From Desmodus rotundus (lineage: Eukaryota > Chordata > Mammalia > Chiroptera > Phyllostomidae): 64,000 nt of DNA. Location: positions 32,999,427-33,063,426 of the forward strand of contig NC_071397.1 in the NCBI RefSeq assembly GCF_022682495.2, read 5' to 3'. The position numbers and the translations under genes were made by a program. The notes beneath the pieces are model-generated. The model saw nothing but the letters and a program-made list of their open reading frames with translations. It was not told where the DNA came from and ran no database searches. This document shows positions 25,572 to 36,519 of the stretch, piece after piece; the first letter of the stretch is position 1, and every line of letters begins with the position of its first letter.

Positions 25572-26264
25572 CTCTACAGAAAGAAGATCCCAGATTTTTC
25601 TGGTAAATTTAATCAAACACTTAAAGAAGAATTAATACCAATTCTTCACAAACACTTTTTTAAAATAAAAAGAAAAAAACGGTTCCAAACTCATTGTATG
25701 AGGGCAGTGAGTTGCCCTGATACCAAAATCAAAGATACAACAAGAAAAGATAACTACAGACTAATAGTTCTTATGATTATATATGGGAAAATCCCTAGCA
25801 AACAGAATCCAGCAAACTATAAAAATGATTATACACCATATTCAAGTGAAAATTGTTCCAGGAATGCAAGTATATTTAAAATCCAATTAATGTAATATAC
25901 CATATTAGTATAATAAAGTAAAAAAAACCCGCAAAGTCAACAAGCCCAAACAAGCACTTGACAAAATGCAACACTCTTTCATGACAAGAAAAGGAAAAAA
26001 CCACTCAGCAAACTAGGAAGAGAAGAAAACTTCCGCAACCTGAAAAAGGACATCTATGAAAATGACAATTAACATTAAAATGACAATTAACAGTATTTAA
26101 TGGTGAAGGACTGAATACACTCTGCATAAGATAAGGAACAAATCAAAGTATTCGCTCTCACTATGAGGCAAGAAAAAAAAATAAAGTCATCCAAATTGGA
26201 ATGAAACAAATAAAACTAAATTCACAGAGCATGATGTTAAATAGAGAAAACTCCAAATAATTCA

Positions 26265-26507
26265 TGAAGAGATAATAAGTGAGAATTTTCCAAAATCAAT
26301 GACATACACAAGCCATAGATTCAGGAAATACAAGAAACCCAAGCAAGATATATACAAAGAAAACTATAGGCACAGTTTTTCATCATAAAACAAATAAAAA
26401 CCAAACTCAAAGAAAAAAATATATAATAACTATCCCCCCAAAAAGTATTTAAAGCAACAACATTAAGACTGACATCTTACCTATGAACATAAGGGATGGA
26501 AACTTTT
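26265..26507 (+). repeat. Old LINE ORF1, middle part
   Basis: Continuation of the ORF1 left at 24858: 'gaagagataataagtgagaa', 'ttttccaaaatcaatgacat', 'agccatagattcaggaaat' and 'gcaagatatatacaaagaaa'. It is cut by the HAL1 insertion at 26508 and resumes at 28526. Confidence 0.65.
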
Positions 26508-26515
26508 CTTCTGGT

Positions 26516-26527
26516 CAAGATGCAGGC
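26516..26527 (+). promoter_or_regulatory. YY1-like site at HAL1 5' end
   Basis: CAAGATGCAGGC begins nine bases from the element start. L1 promoters carry a YY1 motif of the form CAAGATGGC at the same place, where it sets the transcription start. The second HAL1 has the counterpart CAAGATGGA at 58971-58979 on the minus strand. Function is inferred from position and motif only. Confidence 0.5.
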
Positions 26528-27281
26528 GTAGGTACATACACATGACCTCCCACACAACCACAGAGTTACAACTAGATATCAAAACAAACAACACCCAGAA
26601 CCATCAGAAAATCAAGCTGTGTGGAAATCTGACAACCAAGGATTTCAAGAAACTGCATTCATCCAGATGAGTAGGAGGGGCAGAGTCACAGAGATGGGCA
26701 GAGAGGTGCAGAGACGTATTGTGGCACAGAGAGGCAGCAGCGGCAAATTCACGTGTGGCAGATAAAAATCAGGAGGAATACCTTGGGAGCAAGCTATCAC
26801 AGCCACAGGCCAGACCACACAGCCCAGGGCTCTAGCACTGGGCAGATAAAGCCTCATAATTTCTGGCTGTAAGAAACAGTGCAGGTTTGCTGCAGTGAAA
26901 CAAACTGCCAGATATTTAGACTTCATTTAAAGGGCCCACACAAACTCTGAATGTCCGCAAACCCACCCACTCTGGCATTCCCTACCAGGGCAACAGCTGG
27001 AAGGGCACCAGTCACTTATGGGAAGTGGGTGAAGTGACTGGAAATGGGGTGAGGGCCAGCAAGCCTCCAGAAGCCAGACAGCAGCACTGTCCCCTCCACA
27101 AGCCTTCCCCCTACACAGAGCCACAAAGTAGTGAAGAGGGTCACCCCACCCTGAAGATTACCTAAGCCTCTGCCCCACATAATTTACAGGTGCCTTTTCT
27201 ACAATAGGCCCACACTACTAAGACATGGAGTCAAAGCAGCTCTACCTAATACACAGAAACAAACACAGGGAGGCTGCCAAA

Positions 27282-28137
27282 ATGCGGAGACAAAGAAATA
27301 TGTCCCAAATGAAAGAGCAGAACAAAACTCCAGAAAAAGAACTAAATGAAACAGAGATAACCAACCTATCAGATGAATACTGATCATAATCATCAGTATT
27401 CAAAACACCGGTGATCAGGATGCTCAAAGAACTCAATGAGTACAGCAACAACGTAAATAAAGAAATGATGGTCACACTAAGTGAAATAAAGAAAAATCTA
27501 CAGGAAATCATCAGTAGAGGGGAGGAAGCTGGAATTCAAATCAATGATTTGGAACATAAGGAGGAAATAAACAGTCAACCAGAACAGAATGAAGAAAAAA
27601 GAATTCAAAAAAATGAAGAGAGAATAAGAAGACTCTGGGACATCTCCAAAAGGGCCAACATCTGAATTATAGGGGTGCCAGTAGGAGAAGAGGAAGAGCA
27701 AGAAATTGAAAAGTTATTTGAAAAAATAATGAAAGAAAACTTCCCTAATTTAGTGAAGGAAATAGACATACAAGTCCAAGAAGCACAAAGAACCCCAAAT
27801 AAGATGGTCCCAAAGAGGGCCATACCAAGAAATATCATAATGAAAATGCTAAAGGTTAAAGATAAAATCTTAAAAGCATTAAGAGAAAAGCAGAGAGTTG
27901 CCTACAAAGGAGTTCTCATAAGGCTATCAGCTGATTTCTCAAAAGATACTTCTCAGGCAAGAAGGGACTGGCAAGAAGTATTCAAAGTGATGAAAAGTAG
28001 GAACCTATGACCTAGATTACTGTATCCAGCAAAGCTATCATTTAGAATGGAAGGGCAGATAAAGTGCTTCCCAGACAAGGTAAAACTAAAGGAGCTCATC
28101 ATCACCAGCCCTTATTATATGAAATGTTAAAGGGACT
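27282..28137 (+). pseudogene. HAL1 ORF1 (L1 ORF1p-like RNA chaperone) pseudogene
   Basis: ORF1p is a trimeric RNA-binding protein that packages LINE RNA. The ATG at 27282 begins MRRQRNMSQMKEQNKTPEKE. The coiled-coil segment is at 27411-27662, followed by the RRM-like part with [19 protein letters not shown] (near 27735-27785). The C-terminal domain has IRLSADFSKDTSQARRDWQE near 27915-27980 and YPAKLSFRMEGQIK after it. One frame is kept for most of its length but has TGA codons near 27381, at 27663-27665 and at 28008-28010. A one-base loss near 28106 shifts the C-terminus. It is not translatable as a whole. Confidence 0.87.
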
Positions 28138-28525
28138 TATCTAAGAAAAAGAAGATCAAAACTATGAACATTAAAATTGCAACAAATTCACAACAATCAA
28201 CAACTGAATCTACAAAAACAAACTAAGCAAACCACCAGAACACAAACAGAATCATAGACATGGAGATCAGTTTGGAGGGTTATCAGCTGGCAGGGGAAAG
28301 GATAAGAATGAGGGAAAAAGTGCAGGGATTAGGAAGCATAACTGGTAGTTACAGAATAGACAGGGGGAGGTTAAGAGTAGTATAGGAAATGGAGAAGCCA
28401 AAGAACGTATATGCAAGGGCGGGGATTGCTGGAGGGAAGGGGGATACTGGGAGGAGGGGAGGGCAAAAGGGAAAAATTGGGACAACTGTAATAGCATAAT
28501 ATATGAAGTGTATTTATTTTTAAAA

Positions 28526-28795
28526 GATGGAAACTTTTTAAAAAATGCAATCACATCTTTAAATATTAAAAGAAATAAAATGTCTAAAATTCTATTCCAA
28601 GAATTGTTAAATTAAGTTGAAATGAAATGTTTCTGGACAAAAATAAATTAAAGCCATTTGCTAGAAGGCCTAAGGAAAAAATTGTAAATGTAGTTCTTCA
28701 GGTGAAAGGAAAATGATCCTAAATGGAAACATGGATACTCAACAAGGAATGAAGATCAATGGAATGTGTAAATATGTAATTACTCTGTGGTCATA
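28526..28795 (+). repeat. Old LINE ORF1, last part
   Basis: After the HAL1 the outer ORF1 resumes: 'tctattccaagaattgttaa', 'gttcttcaggtgaaaggaaa', 'atgatcctaaatggaaacat' and 'gaatgaagatcaatggaatg'. These match the C-terminal end of an old L1 ORF1 and its following bases. The piece is collinear with 26265-26507 once the HAL1 and one target copy are removed. Confidence 0.65.
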
Positions 28796-28799
28796 TTTA

Positions 28800-29512
28800 C
28801 TAAAGCTGAAAATAGGCATATCCTATGAATTAGTAATTTCATCCTTAGGTATAATTTCTCTTAGAAATACATACTTAGTGCACCAAAAGCCATGTTTGAA
28901 AATGTAAAGAGCAGTGCTATTAAAAACAAAAGGCAAATACTTGGAAAAAATGTCCATCAACAAATAACCACCTACCAAACAGATAAATTGTACAATATTA
29001 AGACAATGGAATGCTATTCAGCATTAAGAATAAACAACTTCTACATGCAATAACGTGGATAAATCTTTAAAACTTAAAAAAGGTACACACTGTGTATCTC
29101 ATTCGTACCAACCTCCAAAACAAGTAAAAGCAATCAGTGGGCCAATGTGGGAAGAGCAGTTAGGTCATTGGAAGCAGGCAAACACCAGCTGCAGTGGCTA
29201 GCATCTTGATCTAAGTAGTGGTTACAGGAGTAGGAATACACGTATTTTGTGAAAGTTCTCCCTGGTACACCCTAAAAACTGTGTGCTTTTACTTATGCGT
29301 GCTATGTGTCAATCAAAAGTTTACTTGAATAGTCACAGAGATGTAGATTGCAGCACAGGGAACATTGTCAATAGCATGGTGATAACTGTGTGGTTCCAGG
29401 TCGTTACCTGAAGCAGCAGGTAAAGTATGTGATTTTCTAATCACTTTGCTGTACATCTAAAACTAATATAGAATAATATCAAATGTAAACTCTAATTGAA
29501 ATTTTTTTAATA
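28800..29512 (+). repeat. L1 3'-end fragments
   Basis: Plus-strand text of the ORF2 terminus and 3' UTR: 'gtccatcaacaaataacca', 'caatggaatgctattcagca', 'tacatgcaataacgtggata', later 'gcacagggaacattgtcaat' and 'tgctgtacatctaaaactaa'. Probably two old pieces; the second (29330-29512) is the same terminal UTR seen at 12800-12955. Confidence 0.68.
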
Positions 29513-29540
29513 ATTTTCTCATTTGAAAAAATGTTTACTG

Positions 29541-29725
29541 TCCTGACTGATGTGGCTCAGTTGGCTGGGCATCATCCACAAAGCAAAAGGTCGCCGGTTC
29601 CATTCCCAGTCAGGACACGTGCCTGGGTTGTGGCCCCGCCCCCGGTAAGGCACGTGTGAGAGGCAGCTGATTAATGTTTCTCTCATACATTAATGTTTCT
29701 CTCCCTCTCTTTCTACCTCCTTTAA
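29541..29725 (+). mobile_element. VES SINE (bat tRNA-derived)
   Basis: It starts 'tcctgactgatgtggctcag' with a good A box, has 'gtcgccggttccattcccag' as B-box region, then 'acgtgcctgggttgtggc' and a CT-rich 3' part. Unlike the other copies it lacks a clear A-rich tail and a direct target duplication. Confidence 0.92.
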
Positions 29726-29735
29726 TCAGTAAACA

Positions 29736-30689
29736 ATAGACATTTATTAATCTCAATTACTCCCCATTGTAGGGGACAAGAAATAATAATCTTTCTGTTT
29801 AAAATTGTGAAATAGGGCTATGCATTTCAGCATATTGTCTTTAGAAGAAAATAGATGTCAGTGCATATCACTAACATTCATTACACAGACATGTGGCTGA
29901 TGTTCATGCCAAAATAAGCTATTGCTCAGTCCCTGCAGGATTTGTGTTCCATCTGCAACAGACAGGGTGGTTCCTCACACCCCAGGGCTTTGCGTGTAAG
30001 TGCAGGCCCCTGTAATCTTTCTCCATACAGACCCATTATTTGGGTCCTCCATTTGGACTTATTTTGCCACACCCAAATTCATACAGGGAGAGAGAGAGAG
30101 ATCCATAGCTTGCAAAACTATCTTTGTAGTCAATCAGGTGTGTTGGACAGGCAGAACCAGGGCCATGCCAAAGCCATTTGTTCTGCCTCAGATAACCTCC
30201 TTCCTTATGTGGTTGCATATGATATACATCTTCATCTTTAAGCTTGTTTGTTTTGGCTGCAGAAAACAAGTTCACACTCTTGCAGGAGAGGAAGCTAAAG
30301 AAAAAATTTCCCTTTTCCAGTGTCAGAGAGAGCCAAACACTTGGCTGCATTTTCTTGACATTTTCTGGCGGAGGCTCCATTTCACACCCTAAGTTGTTAG
30401 GCAGAATCAGAGGCTGAGAAACCTGCCACACCAAAAGGACACCACATGACTGTCTTCTGGTCTCCTCAGGCAACACCAGGCCAGCCTCCATTCCGAAGAT
30501 CTGGCATAATAATGCCAGTCACAGGTATCTCCTGTAAGACATTACTGATAAATGGCTAAACACAGATATAACGAACTTCAGTTTGAAAAACTCTGAGAAT
30601 CAATCAACACTATTTACCCAAACCGCTGTGCTAAAAATAAGCATTTCAAAGTGCTTTTAATTCCATAACTCATTGATCTGCTTATTACA
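29736..30689. other. Unassigned sequence with chance frames
   Basis: A 151-codon frame on the minus strand (30036-30491) and a 130-codon frame on the plus strand (30000-30392) overlap each other. Neither has a recognisable domain and both lack supporting splice or codon signals. They probably reflect the higher GC content here. Confidence 0.35.
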
Positions 30690-31240
30690 GATATTGCAGC
30701 GAAAGCCAGAACTTCCTTTGAAAATATCGTCATATCACTCCTCTGCTCAGAGAACCCTCCACAGCTTTCTCCTCACCCAGAGGTCTTGCAACAGCTGCAG
30801 GCCAGTGACATCAGCCCATCTCGCTCCCTAACCTCTCAGCTCTTATTCTGGATATGCCCACCTCAGCATATTTGCACCCGCCATTCTCTCTGCCTGACAT
30901 AATCTCCCCAAATACCCACACATCTGGGACATCTTCTCCATGCTTTTGCTTGTCACTTTCTCTGTGAGGCCTTATTCAAAGCTCCTACTCCAACCCTACC
31001 TGCCACTCCTGATTCCTTATTTACCATACCTTTTCTCAGGGCAATTGTTATTTCCAAAAACAAACATATAATTTACTTATTCATATCCATTATTTATTGT
31101 TGTTCCTTACCCTCCAAAGTGTAATCCCTGTGAGGGCAGATAATGTTATTTATCGATTTGTCCTAAGCACCAAAATAAGGCTTGGACCATAATTGTTGTA
31201 CAATAAATGTGTTTGAATGAATGAATTACTGAAATATAAA
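30690..31240 (+). repeat. L2 LINE 3' part
   Basis: Plus-strand L2: 'tatcactcctctgctcagag', 'ctctctgcctgacataatc', 'tctgtgaggccttattcaaa', 'ccctgtgagggcagataatg' and the terminal 'caataaatgtgtttgaatga' with a TGAA repeat. It is an ancient non-LTR element, 5'-truncated. Confidence 0.78.
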
Positions 31241-31516
31241 CATTTACTCTGAATTCAGGAACTTGACAGTTGCTAGAACCAAGTTTCAAAAATATTCCCT
31301 CCACTTCCCAGTGGATTGGATTAACTCACAGAGAGCCTGTGGCAAACAACCCTATTCTCAAGCTCTAAACAAGGTACAGAAATCTTAAGAAAATAATAGG
31401 AAATAGTACCTGTTTAATGTGTTATAATTTGCAAAACATTTTCACAAATGTTTTCTCATTAGATCTTCACAGAATCCCTGTAAAACCTTATTATCTTATT
31501 TTTTTAAATGAAGATA
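31241..31516. other. Unique or MIR-like sequence
   Basis: 31405-31505 has a weak resemblance to MIR-type text ('tctcattagatcttcacaga') interrupted by the following TIR element. Not certain enough to call. Confidence 0.3.
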
Positions 31517-31518
31517 TA

Positions 31519-31709
31519 CCATATTTTTCGGACTATAAGATGCACTCCCCCCCAAATTTGGGAGGAAAATGGGGGTGCATCCAAATGTAGCTTACCTGGC
31601 TCCCTTGGTGGGGAGGTGGTGGTGGAGCGGGGTTTTTTTTCCTATTTTCCTCCTCTAAAACCTAGGTGTGTCTTATGGTCTGGTGCGTCTTATAGTCCGA
31701 AACATATGG
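31519..31709. mobile_element. Short TIR DNA transposon (MITE) with TA duplication
   Basis: The first 27 and last 27 bases form inverted repeats agreeing at 25 positions. The left one reads 'ccatatttttcggactata' onward and the right one, reverse-complemented, 'ccatatgtttcggactata' onward. Both sides abut a TA dinucleotide (31517-31518 and 31710-31711). Such a duplication fits the Tc1/mariner superfamily, but superfamily is inferred. The 191-bp interior is GC-richer and has no transposase, so the element is non-autonomous. Few TIR mismatches suggest it is one of the younger insertions here. An 84-codon frame spanning it (31508-31762) is incidental. Confidence 0.85.
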
Positions 31710-31711
31710 TA

Positions 31712-33199
31712 AGAATCACATACTCAAATTTAGTTTTCCAAAGTCTCTTGGTGACTAAGTGATAAGAGTCACAACTTAAAAACTTTATCCAGATCTAGGT
31801 TTTTCTACCATCCCTAGCCTCTGTTATAATGAAATACATAACATGGAAAATAGACCAGAGATGTATAAATTAATAAAATGTAAAAAAAAATCACACACAG
31901 TTTAGTAAAGGACAAACAAGCACTTCCCAAAACTACATCATGAAGGATATCAACTTGACGGATATCAGGATATCAACTGAGTTTTGTGATATAACTACAT
32001 GCATATGACATAACTCTGGCTACTTTTCTTGTTGTGTATTAGTAAAAGATAATGTTAATATACTGTCAAACACAGAAGGTCCCTTATGGAAAAATCTAAC
32101 TTATATCTGTAATATTTTTAAAGCAGGTTAATTTCTAACAGCCATAACAATTTTGGAAAATTCCCAGAACCTAATCACTGTAGATCACTCAACCTAGGAA
32201 AAATTATTTTATACACATAATAAATATAATATCTTTCAATATTTCACCATTTTACAAAAGGAGAAATGCTGGTGCTGATAATCTAAGCATTTACTTGGGA
32301 TTACTGAGTTTAAACAAAAAGATCATTTTCTGAAATAACAACAGGCTAAGTCCTCATCCATAAATTCAGAGTACCTTTTACATTAATTCAATTTAACATA
32401 TATTTACTGTGCACTTCATAGATAACAACCACTTGTACAAAAGAGAAAAACTAAAGACAAGCATTACAGTAGCCTCCATTCTCAAGGAGCTTGAAATCTC
32501 CTCTGCAGAGTATAATAATTGTGTGCATAATCACAATAAGAGAGGCACACATCAGTATCCTAAAGATATACAAGGTACTGTGAGGATTCCAAAATTAAAG
32601 CAGCCATATCTGGTTGAAATATTTAGAAAACGTAAAAGGGATTGGATTTACTCTCCTGCCTAAAAATAACAAAACACCCAAACAAAATATTTAAAACAAC
32701 TGTTTTCAATACAGTGTCTCTCGTGTAACAAAGGACAGTAATCCATCAGAGACTGGGAAGTAAAACAAGGTGATCCAATGGCTGAGTTGACTTCCTCAAG
32801 AGAGTTTCCAGGCAGCAGTGCAGACAGAGGAACCCAAACAGAGCTCAGTGGATTCCCTGAGTTGAAGAGATGGAACTGAGAGTCCAGTAGACCAAGTGGC
32901 TAGAGTGGGCAGGACAGAGTGCTGACAATGGGAGAGCCTCACAGGACAAGAACTTCCGAGATCAACAGAGGGGACCCCTGAGTGTCTGGTCCTAGCAGGT
33001 AGGTAGAACAGTCACATAATTCATGGGGCCTCAGGCAGAGTAATCAGAGGGGTCCTGCCTCAGTGGTGGAAAATAATTACCTCCAGACTGGGCCCATTAA
33101 CAAATCTTAAAAGCGAGGTGTAAAACAATCAAACCACTTCCAAGTATTTTAACTGCATCCCAGAACAAAGTTCAAGAATATTTACAGTCATACAAAAAT
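31712..33199. other. Unique sequence
   Basis: No repeat recognised. The purine-rich 32730-33110 block has more balanced composition and short frames only. No gene supported. Confidence 0.42.
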
Positions 33200-33520
33200 A
33201 TCCAATACCTAAGAAGGCAAATTTTCAAAATATTCTGAATGAAGAAAAATAAAGCCAGATGCAAAACCAGTACATACTGAATGATTCCATGTATATAAAA
33301 CTTTAGAAGCAAGCTGACCTACAGTGACTTGAAAGCAGGTCAGTGATAAGTTGGAAAAGGAGCATTAGAAGAAGTGAGAGGAAGGAATTAGAAAATGATG
33401 CAAGAAAGCTTTGGGTGGTGATGGATATGTTCATTTTCATTGTAGCAATGATTTCTTGGGTATAAAAACTTTTCAAATTGTACACTTTATTTTATTGTAT
33501 ATCAGTTATAGTCTAAAAAC
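33200..33520 (+). repeat. L1 3' UTR fragment
   Basis: 'catactgaatgattccatgt', then 'tgggtggtgatggatatgtt', and 'aaattgtacactttatttta' are the plus-strand L1 terminal signature (the 'tgattccat' and 'ttgtacactt' landmarks) in the right order. Old, with no coding content. Confidence 0.65.
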
Positions 33521-35929
33521 ACTATTTAAACAGAATGTATAGACCTGCTTCACTAAAAATCCTTCCCTGCTTGGGTCCTGTATTCATGTGAGTTTGCAAG
33601 AGAAGGACATGTAATTTTGTTTAATGGAACACAGAATATATTTGGGAAAATAGCAGAGGGCAAGTAGAAGGGAAAACTATGTGGATATCCTTAAATGGCA
33701 TCATATTTGGGTAGAAAATGAGTAAGCTACAAAAAGTTCTGTGTTTTGAATTTTTTTTCAAAGATTATATGCTCAGAGTTACACTTGATGAAGCTAAATT
33801 TGCTAAATTTGGCAGTAGTGTTTCAAGATGTACACAGGAGACTCTAAAAGCATAAAGGTTCTGTCTGAAGCTATCATATTAGCCTGATTAATGAAATCAA
33901 AGTTGGACCACAATGGTGCCTGTGTGGTGTTCAAAGAGAGGATAAAGATAAGTATCTTTGACGAAATAGAGGACATGAGAGAGAAGGAAGGTCTTGATCC
34001 TGCATGATCAAAATGGAGGTGCTTTTGGCAGAGATTGGCCCAGAGAGTTGATTTGGGAATGAGCAGTAGTAACTGGTTCAGATTCACAGAAACAGTTCCA
34101 TTCATTTAGTAGTGATGAGGATGCACATCCCTATTGGTCTGTGTTAGAGTAGCTTAGCTGGGAATTCACTGGTAGATCCATGAAGGAAAAGCTGTTTCTA
34201 ACTTCTAAAAAATATACTTTACTCCCAAACCATACTCATATAAAGTGCTCTGCACGTACATCATTTTTAGGATCACCCAAGAACTCTGTTTCTCTGAATC
34301 TCTGTTTTTTGCTATTTGCTCCACCTTTTAAAATCATAGCTGCCAAATATGCATAATGTGTCTATTGAGAAGTTTATAGCATCATTGGGAGATTAAAAGG
34401 ACTCATATTCTGCCAGAAAGGATCTTATCCAAATTAACAGATGTCATGGTAAAATAAATTTCTTTAATGTACATACTATGTTCCAAACTTTGTAACTGAT
34501 TTGGCAGACAAGGATGAAAATTCTGTTTGAGAAAAACTGTGGTGAGAGAGGCCATTGGATTGATGTACCTCCACAGGATTACAAAAAAAATACAGATTTG
34601 TTTAGAGTCCATTTGTTAGTAAATGGAACTACCATCAGTCTTTAAACTAATTAAGTATGTGGGTGACCAACTCTTTCAAAAATTCACTCCAGCTAGCAAA
34701 CATATGATGCTGGTAAATTTTTAAGAAACATCTTTTCAATTCTGAGGTTTTTGTTACTACTGCAATAAGGTATCAGTTGCAGAAGAGGAGAGGTTGATGG
34801 AGATGAGAACGCCAGGGACCATGTGTAACAGTTGATGTTTCCAAGGGAGCAGGAGAACAGGAGGAAATGTTCATGTGAAAGTCAGTGACTTATATTTAAC
34901 AACCTCCAGATGGATTTGCAATAAGTAGTTCCATTTTTACTTACAGGCTTTCAGCTACCATTTTGTGAAAAGGTGGGTTAATTCAGTCAGAGTTCGCCAA
35001 CCATTAGGCTGAATTGACGGAGTTCACACTCTCAATCCTTTATACTGCCTGGCTCCATTCTCAACAGGGGGAATTAACTGACATTGGCAATCACGTACTC
35101 CCCTCCAGAAGTGCCGGAAACCTTCCCCATATTAAAGAGACGAATTTGGATTAAATAGAAGCCACTAACTCTGACACACTGAAAGTTAGTGTCTGGGTAA
35201 ATCAGATTCTTCTGTCCTTTAATTCTTGAGATTTTGAATATGTACAATCTTTTTGGTTGAAATACTGTTCACTACATTTCTATCACTGCATTTCCTTCGC
35301 AAATCCTTCCATTTGGGTCTTCTGGGAATTGCATACCAATAAAACTGCAATTGAGCAATAATTTCTATTATATTTATTTTATCTACAATAATCTGAAACT
35401 AATTTACATTTTGCTGACAGCCTCACTTAAAAATTGCTTTGATTTTTTTCAAAGTTATAGGAGGACATACTATCATGAGAAATCTCTTAGATTCTCTTTA
35501 AGTGGGATATGCACCTTCCATCTGATGCAACAGATGCATAAAAATCTAGACTTACAAATAAGTCAAATGAAAAATGGCATCCACATCACAATAGCAACAA
35601 ACTAGTGACCTGTTAAATATGTTGTTCCCCTTATACTTTTACAATATCTTGGGATTTATTAAAATGTGGTTTACCTACTACATTTCTGAAGTATACACAG
35701 TATATTGTGTTTACATTGTCCATCTTACTTAAATAGCCAAAGAAAAGCATTCTTTTATTAAGTCTAAACTGTTATACATTTTATAACAGGTATTGGAATT
35801 ATGGAGGTAACAAAAGATACCCTAAAATTATAAAGATTTCCTGCCCTGGAAATCAAAAGATTATTGTAAAAAAAGAAAACAAATATAAATTTAAAAATTT
35901 ACATGGTATTATGTTATCAGCAAAGCATT
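33521..35929. other. Unique AT-rich sequence
   Basis: About 2.4 kb with no recognised element. Open frames at 33803-34105, 34403-34612 and 35351-35605 carry no motif. The 34960-35160 stretch is GC-richer but unassigned. Confidence 0.42.
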
Positions 35930-36151
35930 GTTTTTTATAAAGTACCTTTTTTAGATTTTATTTATTTATTTTTAGAGAGAGGGAAAGGGAAGGAGAAAGA
36001 GAGGGAGAAAAACATCAATGTGTAACTGCCTCTGGAGTATCCCCCCTGGGGAGCTGGCCCGCAACTCAGGCATGTGCCCTGACTGGGAATTGAACCTCAG
36101 CCCTTTGGTTCACAGCCTGCGCTGAATCCACTGAGTTACACCAACCAGGGT
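35930..36151 (-). mobile_element. VES SINE (bat tRNA-derived)
   Basis: On the minus strand it begins 'accctggttggtgtaactca', with an AGAGAGGG-rich (reverse CT) region and a TTTATTTATTTTTAG tail at its left. A perfect 11-bp target duplication, agcaaagcatt, flanks it at 35919-35929 and 36152-36162. The middle 'gactgggaattgaacctcag' is the complement of the B-box region. Confidence 0.95.
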
Positions 36152-36162
36152 AGCAAAGCATT

Positions 36163-36519
36163 TTAAATTATTTATATAAAAACTGCTTAAACAATAATAG
36201 AACCTTCATATCTTAAACTGTATTGCTGTAAAAAAAAAAGTCAGCAGGTACATGGAGGCTTACCTAACACCACTGCGTGGAAGGTGTTGACAGGTGGTCT
36301 GTGTTTAACATGACACTGTGCACATCATCTCATCAACATCCAACAAATACTTGTCTGCGACTGACAGAAATTAGAGAGGAAGGAGAAATCTCTCTCTCTT
36401 TTCCAGGCATTGCATTAGTTTACGGGGGACAGAATAATTACTATTGAAAACAGAAAAAAATAGGTAAAACAATAAAATAGGACCTAACCTACATTTGTAA
36501 CTTCATCTTTTGATTAATA
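36163..36519. other. Unique sequence
   Basis: No feature recognised apart from a short CT run near 36390. Confidence 0.45.

Larger units (their letters stand above)
24859..26264 (+). mobile_element. L1 ORF2 fragment inserted in an older LINE ORF1
   Basis: L1 ORF2 text in order: 'gttactaaaatcatgaataa' continuing after the SINE with 'aagagggacattactacaga', 'aaatggaagaatttctagaa', then after the hAT 'taaatttaatcaaacactta', 'ctgataccaaaatcaaagat', 'ataactacagactaatagtt' and 'atccagcaaactataaaa'. It covers part of the reverse-transcriptase coding region, full of stops. It lies within an older ORF1, separating 'atatttaaagagtaataa' from 'catgaagagataataagtg'. A VES SINE and a hAT element later inserted into it. 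Confidence 0.75.
26508..28525 (+). mobile_element. Full-length HAL1 (ORF1-only LINE)
   Basis: A complete 2,018-bp element bounded by a perfect 13-bp target duplication, gatggaaactttt (26495-26507 and 28526-28538). The order is a 5' UTR (26508-27281), an L1-type ORF1, and about 390 bp of 3' UTR with a G-rich 'ggggagggcaaaagggaa' segment, ending in 'gtaatagcataatat' and a short A/T tail. There is no ORF2 between ORF1 and the tail. That is the defining HAL1 ('half-L1') layout: such elements rely on L1 enzymes in trans. The 5' end is intact, as judged by the L1-like opening 'caagatgcaggcg'. Confidence 0.88.

Noticed and set aside
30036..30491. 151-codon minus-strand frame
   Set aside because: It overlaps a 130-codon frame on the other strand, shows no domain or codon bias, and lies in a locally GC-richer block where long chance frames are expected.
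31508..31762. 84-codon frame across the TIR element
   Set aside because: It simply runs through the MITE including both inverted repeats; incidental.
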